This document shows, piece by piece, positions 6,556 through 10,618 of a DNA stretch of 10,618 nucleotides (position 1 is its first letter; each line of letters starts with the position of its first letter). The notes below the pieces were generated by a model that saw only the letters and a list, made by a program, of their open reading frames with translations, did no database searches and was not told the DNA's origin. Where the stretch lies: NCBI GenBank assembly GCA_015655485.1, contig JAATEZ010000369.1, forward strand, positions 1 through 10,618, in the 5' to 3' direction. Made by a program: the position numbers and the translations under genes. The DNA is from Lactobacillales bacterium (GTDB lineage Bacteria > Bacillota > Bacilli > Lactobacillales > Vagococcaceae).

Positions 6556-6571
6556 CAAAGGAGTGAAAAAA

Positions 6572-6835
6572 ATGAAAGAAAATATTCATCCTGAATATCA
6601 TCCAGTTGTTTTTATGGATACAACGACTGGCTACAAGTTTTTATCCGGATCCACTAAGAAGTCTCAGGAAACAGTTGAATGGGAAGACGGCGAAACTTAT
6701 CCTTTAGTTCGTGTCGAAGTGACATCTGATTCTCATCCGTTCTATACTGGACGCCAAAAGTTTACTCAAGCAGATGGACGTGTCGATCGTTTCAACAAAA
6801 AATACGGTTTGGCAGACGCCAACGCAGAAAAATAA
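6572..6835 (+). CDS. rpmE2: 50S ribosomal protein L31 type B (zinc-independent)
   Basis: Component of the large ribosomal subunit, at the bridge to the small subunit. The 87-residue protein begins MKENIHPEYHPVVFMDT and contains SHPFYTGRQKF (54-64) and GRVDRFNKKYG (69-79), characteristic of bL31. It has no cysteine at all, so the zinc-binding motif of the A type is missing; this is the B form, which in some bacteria replaces the A form when zinc is scarce. Whether an A form exists here cannot be seen. The ATG at 6572 is preferred over an in-frame ATG at 6545 because AAAGGAG (6557-6563) is eight bases ahead of it and because the added residues are foreign to the family. The upstream ATG lies within the leader hairpin. 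Confidence 0.97.
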   Translation: MKENIHPEYHPVVFMDTTTGYKFLSGSTKKSQETVEWEDGETYPLVRVEVTSDSHPFYTGRQKFTQADGRVDRFNKKYGLADANAEK

Positions 6836-6842
6836 ACAAATT

Positions 6843-6879
6843 AAAACAGAAACGTAGGTTTGTTTTCGTTTCTGTTTTT
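6843..6879 (+). terminator. Intrinsic terminator of rpmE2
   Basis: A perfect 12-bp stem, AAAACAGAAACG (6843-6854) against CGTTTCTGTTTT (6867-6878), with a 12-base loop, runs into a T-run and a T-rich stretch. It sits seven bases beyond the rpmE2 stop codon and only 29 bases ahead of the tRNA gene. Confidence 0.9.
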
Positions 6880-6908
6880 CCTTTGTTTTATTTTCATTTA
6901 AAAAAAAG

Positions 6909-6995
6909 GGAGAAGTATCGAAGTGGTCATAACGAGCCGCACTCGAAATGCGGTTGTCCTTTTGGGGCACGTGGGTTCGAATCCCACCTTCTCCG
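6909..6995 (+). tRNA. tRNA-Ser (anticodon CGA)
   Basis: An 87-nt class II tRNA. The acceptor stem GGAGAAG (6909-6915) pairs with CTTCTCC (6988-6994), with discriminator G6995. The anticodon stem CCGCA/TGCGG encloses loop CTCGAAA, anticodon CGA at 6944-6946, reading UCG serine codons. The long variable arm (6954-6970, stem GTCC/GGGC) is typical of serine tRNAs. The T-arm is GTGGG-TTCGAAT-CCCAC (6971-6987). The 3' CCA is not encoded. No convincing promoter lies between the rpmE2 terminator and the tRNA, so it may depend on readthrough from rpmE2. Confidence 0.97.
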
Positions 6996-7016
6996 TAGAT
7001 AGTTTTGAACAAAATT

Positions 7017-7063
7017 AAAAAAGCAGCCATTGATCATTTTTTGATCAATGGCTGCTTTTTTTT
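7017..7063. terminator. Bidirectional terminator between tRNA-Ser and the ABC operon
   Basis: A perfect 20-bp stem, 7017-7036 against 7042-7061, with a five-T loop, has an A6 tract on one side and a T8 run on the other. It therefore gives a U-tail on either strand. It ends the tRNA transcript from the left and the three-gene operon from the right. Confidence 0.93.
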
Positions 7064-7122
7064 AAATAAATCTGTAAAAATTATTCTCATTTTTTTCGCT
7101 GCGGACAGCTGTCGAATCGATT

Positions 7123-8346
7123 TTATTCGTAGCGCAAAGCTTCTATAGGATCTAATTTAGCTGCTTTTCTGGCCGGATAAACACCAAAGAAGATGCCGAT
7201 GATACTAGAAAACAGCAAGACCAGAATAACAGAACTGATATTAAAGGAAGCTTGGATGCCAAGAGAAGAGGCTACGACCAAAGCCAGAGATATTCCTAAA
7301 GTCAATCCAATCAATCCGCCGATCAGGCACAGGATAACTGATTCCATCAAAAATTGGAAAAGGATGTTACTGTTGGTTGCTCCCAACGCTTTACGTGTAC
7401 CGATCTCGCGTGTCCGTTCAGTGACAGAGACCAGCATGATATTCATTACACCAATTCCGCCGACAAGCAAGGCGATCGCTGCTACAGCCGCAATGAAATT
7501 GATAAATAAGCCCAATACAGAGTCTACTTGATCTAATGCCTGCAGATAGTTTGTCGCAGTATAAACATCTTCGCCTACAGAGTCATGTCGGGTTGCCAGA
7601 GTATTTACAATTTGGTTGGAGACTGACTGGATATCATCTTTGGAAGCTACTTGAACAGTTAAACTGGTGATTTTAGTAGCGTTCGGAACTAAGGTTTCCA
7701 GTGTCGTCAAAGGCATGGCAATATAACCGGGAGTCTCCTCTTCGTTAAAAGATCCAACCATTTTTTCAAGGGTACTTTTAGTTACCCCAATGAGTTTGAC
7801 GCTTACTTGGCCATTCGAAGTCTTAAGATTTACCTTTTCTCCTACTACATTTTCACGACCATTGAACAGTGAACGAGCAGCATCTGCGCTTATGACGGCC
7901 ACAGAACTGCCTTCAGAATATTCAGTTGTATTAAAATAGCGGCCATAAGTGACAGCACTGTCCATCGTTTGGCTGGTATATTGCATATCGGTAGTACCGC
8001 CGAGCATAATGGCTGTTTTCTCATTGTTTCCAGCGGAAGCCGTTCCGCGTGTCATTGTATCTGGAGAAATACGCTCGATTTTATCGCTGCTGTTTTTTAG
8101 TGAAGTCATATCTTGACTCGTTATTTTTTGACTATCAGTGGCATCATCACTGGTAGAAACACTGATAGTTGATGCTCCAAGGTCATTAAAGGTACCTGTT
8201 ATCTGACTGGTCGCACCATTTCCAACGGCAAGGATGGCAATGACAGCCGCTATTCCAATAATGATCCCCAACATGGTCAGAAAAGAGCGCATTTTATTTG
8301 CCAGAATACTGTCTACAGCCATTTTAAAACTTTCTGTTATATTCAC
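7123..8346 (-). CDS. ABC transporter permease, MacB/YknZ (FtsX-like) type
   Basis: Membrane subunit of a three-part ABC system that uses ATP to move or expel a substrate at the cell surface. The 407-residue protein has the MacB layout: one N-terminal membrane helix (about 20-42), a large extracellular MacB_PCD domain (about 45-270), then three helices (about 277-305, 330-360, 370-390). After the second helix comes ERTREIGTRKALGAT (310-324), the coupling segment that contacts the ATPase. The start is GTG at 8346, supported by AAAGGAG eight bases upstream on the minus strand; no ATG in frame is better placed. It is the last gene of the operon, 18 bases after the ATPase. By analogy with B. subtilis YknXYZ the role could be protection against antimicrobial peptides, but the substrate is unknown. 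Confidence 0.93.
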   Translation of the reverse strand: MNITESFKMAVDSILANKMRSFLTMLGIIIGIAAVIAILAVGNGATSQITGTFNDLGASTISVSTSDDATDSQKITSQDMTSLKNSSDKIERISPDTMTRGTASAGNNEKTAIMLGGTTDMQYTSQTMDSAVTYGRYFNTTEYSEGSSVAVISADAARSLFNGRENVVGEKVNLKTSNGQVSVKLIGVTKSTLEKMVGSFNEEETPGYIAMPLTTLETLVPNATKITSLTVQVASKDDIQSVSNQIVNTLATRHDSVGEDVYTATNYLQALDQVDSVLGLFINFIAAVAAIALLVGGIGVMNIMLVSVTERTREIGTRKALGATNSNILFQFLMESVILCLIGGLIGLTLGISLALVVASSLGIQASFNISSVILVLLFSSIIGIFFGVYPARKAAKLDPIEALRYE

Positions 8347-8364
8347 AATGATCGCTCCTTTCCG

Positions 8365-9057
8365 TTAGATAATTTTTTGTTTTTCAATAATTTGATCATC
8401 TTGAATTTCGCCATCCTTAAATGAAACAATTCTTTTAGTGTATTTTGCTACGTCAGGTTCATGAGTCACCATGACCACAGTTGTTCCTTCACGATTTAAT
8501 CGTTGAAAAATGCTCATGATCTCAAGTGTAGTTTTAGAATCCAGATTGCCGGTAGGTTCATCTGCCATCAACACAGCTGGTTTATTCACAATGGCCCGTG
8601 CGATGGCGACACGTTGTTTTTGACCGCCGGAAATAGCATTTGGCCGGTGCTTGATGCGATTCTCTAAGCCTACTTGTGTTAAAGCTTCTAAAGCTCTCTC
8701 TTTTCGCTCTTTGGCTGGAACACCTGCATAAACCATGGGTAAAGCCACGTTCTCCAATAAAGTCATGCGGGGCATTAAATTAAAAGATTGAAACACAAAA
8801 CCAAGATTTTTGTTGCGGACATGGGCACTTTCATTACTGGTAAGATGAGTCACGTTCTTACCGTTCAATATATAGTCGCCTTCATCAAAACGATCCAGCA
8901 AACCAAGGATATTCATCATAGTTGACTTGCCCGATCCGCTGGGTCCCATAATGGCTGTAAATTCACCTTCATTGATATGAAGAGAAATATTTTTTAAAGC
9001 AATCAATTCTTCATCACCAGTTTGATGAATTTTTACGACATTTTTAAGATCGATCAT
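8365..9057 (-). CDS. ABC transporter ATP-binding protein, MacB/LolD/YknY family
   Basis: Cytoplasmic ATPase subunit paired with the downstream permease. The 230-residue protein has a complete nucleotide-binding domain: Walker A GPSGSGKST (38-46), Q-loop Gln90 in FVFQSFNLMPRMTLLENV, signature ISGGQKQR (142-149, Ile replacing the usual Leu), Walker B VLMADEPTGNLD (162-173) with catalytic Glu167, and switch His199 in VTHEP. The SFNLMPRMT and ADEPTGNLDS segments are typical of the LolD/MacB branch. The start is ATG at 9057: GAGGTG lies six bases upstream, whereas the in-frame GTG at 9066 is itself part of that ribosome binding site. The gene begins 11 bases after the adaptor stop codon, so translation is probably coupled. 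Confidence 0.96.
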   Translation of the reverse strand: MIDLKNVVKIHQTGDEELIALKNISLHINEGEFTAIMGPSGSGKSTMMNILGLLDRFDEGDYILNGKNVTHLTSNESAHVRNKNLGFVFQSFNLMPRMTLLENVALPMVYAGVPAKERKERALEALTQVGLENRIKHRPNAISGGQKQRVAIARAIVNKPAVLMADEPTGNLDSKTTLEIMSIFQRLNREGTTVVMVTHEPDVAKYTKRIVSFKDGEIQDDQIIEKQKII

Positions 9058-9068
9058 TTTTTTCACCT

Positions 9069-9932
9069 CTATTTTTTAGCTACACTCGTCCCGTTTTTAA
9101 TCGAACTGTCTGGTGAAAGAATGACTTTATCATTCTCAGACAACCCCGTTTTGACTTCCACTTGGGTATCTGATTGGATCCCTGTAGTGATCACAACTTT
9201 TTTTGCTTTTCCATTCACTATTCTGTAGACAAAAGGCTGATTCTTTTTGTCATATTGTAAAGCTTCAATTGGTAAAGATAAGGCATTGTCAACAGTGGCT
9301 GTCGTGATATCACAATCCGCATCAAAGCCGGCAACAAGGTTTTCAGGTGCTTGATTAAAAGTGATCACTGCCTTTAAACTTGTGGTCGATCCACTCGTAG
9401 AGGTGGAAGTCGTAGCGATCGGGTCCATTTCTGCTACGATCCCTTCATAAGTATTGCTTCCGCTTGTGATACTTACGGTCTGATCTTTTTTGACTTCTGA
9501 AGCTTCAGACTTTGACAGCTGTAATTGAACCTTCAAAGTAGATAAATCATCGATTTGGATGGAAGGCTGGCTGGTTTGTGAGCTTAAGTCTGTCTCATCA
9601 TTTTTTACGTTGACAGCGGTTATTGTACCATCAATGGCTGCTTTTAATTCTAAGCCAGTTGCATAAGTCACAAGAACGTCACCGTTTTTTACCTGGTCAC
9701 CAACACTTACATTGACTTTAGAAACATTTCCTTCGCCATAGAGTGATTGAGAATTATTTGGTATCAGAGTACCTGTGGTGGAAAGAACTTCCACTATTTT
9801 TTCTTTTTTAATGGTTCCTTGTGAAACCAAAGTAGCTGAATCTTTTTTAGAGTTGCCGTTTACAACGTTGTAGCCAATGAATCCAACGATAGCGACTGCT
9901 ACAATGATCCCAATTATTTTTTTCCAGTTCAT
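9069..9932 (-). CDS. Membrane-fusion/adaptor protein of the ABC system (HlyD/MacA/YknX-like), shortened
   Basis: First gene of the operon; an extracytoplasmic adaptor anchored by one N-terminal membrane helix (about 5-24). The 287 residues contain a first lipoyl half-motif (about 63-90, GNVSKVNVSVGDQVKNGDVLVTY), a second half (94-110, LELKAAIDGTITAVNVK), a beta-barrel domain (about 131-215, with a Ser/Thr-rich run at 174-185) and a membrane-proximal domain (about 217-285). Only about three residues join the two lipoyl halves, where relatives such as MacA carry a long alpha-helical hairpin, so that part appears to be missing. Of the in-frame ATGs at 9977, 9941 and 9932, the last was chosen: AAAAGGA ends eight bases before it, while 9977 lies about nine bases from the predicted transcription start and has no ribosome binding site. 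Confidence 0.9.
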   Translation of the reverse strand: MNWKKIIGIIVAVAIVGFIGYNVVNGNSKKDSATLVSQGTIKKEKIVEVLSTTGTLIPNNSQSLYGEGNVSKVNVSVGDQVKNGDVLVTYATGLELKAAIDGTITAVNVKNDETDLSSQTSQPSIQIDDLSTLKVQLQLSKSEASEVKKDQTVSITSGSNTYEGIVAEMDPIATTSTSTSGSTTSLKAVITFNQAPENLVAGFDADCDITTATVDNALSLPIEALQYDKKNQPFVYRIVNGKAKKVVITTGIQSDTQVEVKTGLSENDKVILSPDSSIKNGTSVAKK

Positions 9933-9971
9933 CTGTCTCATCCTTTTCTTTTTTAAAAATTCTAGCGCATG

Positions 9972-9984
9972 TGACATATTGTCA
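9972..9984. promoter_or_regulatory. Candidate operator of the ABC operon
   Basis: TGACA-TAT-TGTCA is a perfect 5-3-5 palindrome at or just after the predicted minus-strand transcription start (near 9986) and just downstream of the -10 box. A repressor bound here would block the operon. The regulator is not in the window, and the half-sites are short, so chance is possible. Confidence 0.4.
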
Positions 9985-9992
9985 TGTTTTTT

Positions 9993-10021
9993 ATTATAGA
10001 GGTCCTTTAGCGAATTGTCTA
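9993..10021 (-). promoter_or_regulatory. Promoter of the adaptor-ATPase-permease operon
   Basis: Read on the minus strand, TAGACA (10021-10016), a 17-bp spacer and a perfect TATAAT (9998-9993) form a near-consensus sigma-A promoter. Transcription should begin near 9986, leaving a leader of about 54 bases to the ATG at 9932. Confidence 0.85.
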
Positions 10022-10024
10022 TAT

Positions 10025-10052
10025 TTTATACTTTAAAAAAAAGAGGTATAAT
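10025..10052 (+). promoter_or_regulatory. Promoter of the metallophosphatase gene
   Basis: TTTATA (10025-10030), a 16-bp spacer and a perfect TATAAT (10047-10052) predict a start near 10059. Its -35 is three bases from the -35 of the divergent operon promoter, so the two may compete for RNA polymerase. Confidence 0.7.
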
Positions 10053-10054
10053 GA

Positions 10055-10071
10055 AAGTAAGCGATTTACTT
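10055..10071. repeat. Inverted repeat AAGTAA / TTACTT at the start of the metallophosphatase transcript
   Basis: AAGTAA (10055-10060) and TTACTT (10066-10071) flank a five-base centre and cover the predicted transcription start. It could be an operator or a weak 5' hairpin; it is AT-rich and short. Confidence 0.3.
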
Positions 10072-10096
10072 ATAAAAAAATAGCAGGTGAGAAAAA

Positions 10097-10618
10097 ATGA
10101 AAGATTTGGTCTACTGTATTAGCGATATTCATGGGCAATTTTTGATTTTTAAAGAATTGCTTAAGTTTTATGATCCAAGGCAGCATCAGTTGATTTTGAT
10201 CGGTGATTTGAACGATCGGGGACCTCAATCAAAAGACTGTTTATTAATGGGGAGACAGTTAGTTGAAAAAAATGAAGCTATTTATTTAAAAGGGAATCAT
10301 GAAGAGATTTTGAGCAATTTTTTAAAAAAGCCAGAAGAATGGTATCCAAATTATATTTATAATGGCGGTAAAGAAACGATCGAAAGTTTTTTACATCAGG
10401 GAGCTACAGAAGAATATTCACCTAGTGAAATAAGTTTAATGGTTCAATCGCGTTATCCATTTTTATTAAATTTTTTAGAAGAACGGCCACTATATTATGA
10501 GTGGAAAGATTTTATTTTTGTTCATGCCGGAGTCGATTTAAGCAAACCGGATTGGCATAAGACGAGTCCAGAAGATTTTGTTTGGATCCGTGAACCTTTT
10601 CATAATGGGAAAAATAAT
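10097..10618 (+). CDS. PPP-type metallophosphatase (Ser/Thr protein phosphatase-like), N-terminal 174 residues
   Basis: The frame starts at ATG 10097, preceded by AGGTGAG (10085-10091), and stays open to the window end, so the C-terminus is missing. It carries the calcineurin-like phosphoesterase signature in order: SDIHG (Asp10, His12), GDLNDRG (36-42, Asp37, Asp40, Arg41), GNHEE (66-70, Asn67, His68) and FVHAG (141-145, His143). These bind two metal ions and act on phosphate esters. The first motif and the following WYPNYIYNGGKET segment resemble small bacterial PrpA/lambda-type phosphatases, and ApaH-like nucleotide hydrolases share the fold, so the substrate is not settled. Asn39 stands where Val is usual in GDxVDRG. 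It is divergent from the ABC operon; a functional link is not shown. Confidence 0.93.
   Translation, partial: MKDLVYCISDIHGQFLIFKELLKFYDPRQHQLILIGDLNDRGPQSKDCLLMGRQLVEKNEAIYLKGNHEEILSNFLKKPEEWYPNYIYNGGKETIESFLHQGATEEYSPSEISLMVQSRYPFLLNFLEERPLYYEWKDFIFVHAGVDLSKPDWHKTSPEDFVWIREPFHNGKNN

Noticed and set aside
6704..7030. 108-codon minus-strand frame across rpmE2, its terminator and the tRNA
   Set aside because: It would translate the antisense of a tRNA and two terminators. The phrase GEGGIRTHVP in it is a known artefact of translating antisense tRNA genes.
7193..7531. 112-codon plus-strand frame opposite the permease
   Set aside because: Shadow of the permease membrane helices, with no ribosome binding site.
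9022..9228. 68-codon plus-strand frame opposite the adaptor and ATPase
   Set aside because: Antisense to two real genes; its hydrophobic look comes from the complement of charged codons.
10051..10083. Ten-codon leader peptide MKVSDLLIKK ahead of the phosphatase gene
   Set aside because: Its ATG overlaps the -10 box and lies upstream of the predicted transcription start, so it would not be in the mRNA.

Overview
The window looks like a chromosomal segment of a low-GC Gram-positive bacterium of the order Lactobacillales, most likely Enterococcus or a close relative. The evidence is the housekeeping block pyrG, fba, a murA paralogue (murAB/murZ position), rho, rpmE2 (Firmicutes-type order), the presence of Rho (absent from streptococci), strong Shine-Dalgarno sites, TG-extended -10 promoters and AT-rich spacers with poly-T terminators. 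The species call is inference.

Layout, plus strand, 1-6995: the 3' end of an AldB/ExaC-like aldehyde dehydrogenase; then pyrG (CTP synthase) behind a promoter whose transcript should start GGGC and run into a terminator with a CUCCC-containing 5' arm, the hallmarks of CTP-sensitive attenuation by reiterative transcription; a 0.5 kb gene-free spacer with hairpins and a 15-nt direct repeat; fba (class II fructose-bisphosphate aldolase) with its own promoter and terminator; murA and rho joined by a one-base overlap, with a terminator-like hairpin just ahead of the murA ribosome binding site; rpmE2 (zinc-independent L31) with its own promoter beginning at the rho stop codon; and tRNA-Ser(CGA).

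Minus strand, 7017-10021: a convergent three-gene operon, transcribed adaptor, then ATPase, then permease, forming a MacAB/YknXYZ-type ABC export or defence system. It has a good sigma-A promoter and a small palindrome at the predicted start of transcription. It shares a 20-bp bidirectional terminator with the tRNA transcript. Its adaptor appears to lack the long alpha-helical hairpin usual in this family.

From 10097 to the window edge, a divergent gene encodes a PPP-type metallophosphatase, cut off by the window end. The -35 elements of the two divergent promoters lie only a few bases apart.

I see no new defence or mobile system, CRISPR array, insertion sequence or prophage. The interest is in the non-coding control elements (pyrG, murA and rpmE2 leaders, the ABC operon operator) and in the shortened adaptor. 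Several computed longest-ORF starts were moved to internal ATG codons because the ribosome binding sites support these: fba 2695, murA 3891, rpmE2 6572, ATPase 9057, adaptor 9932.
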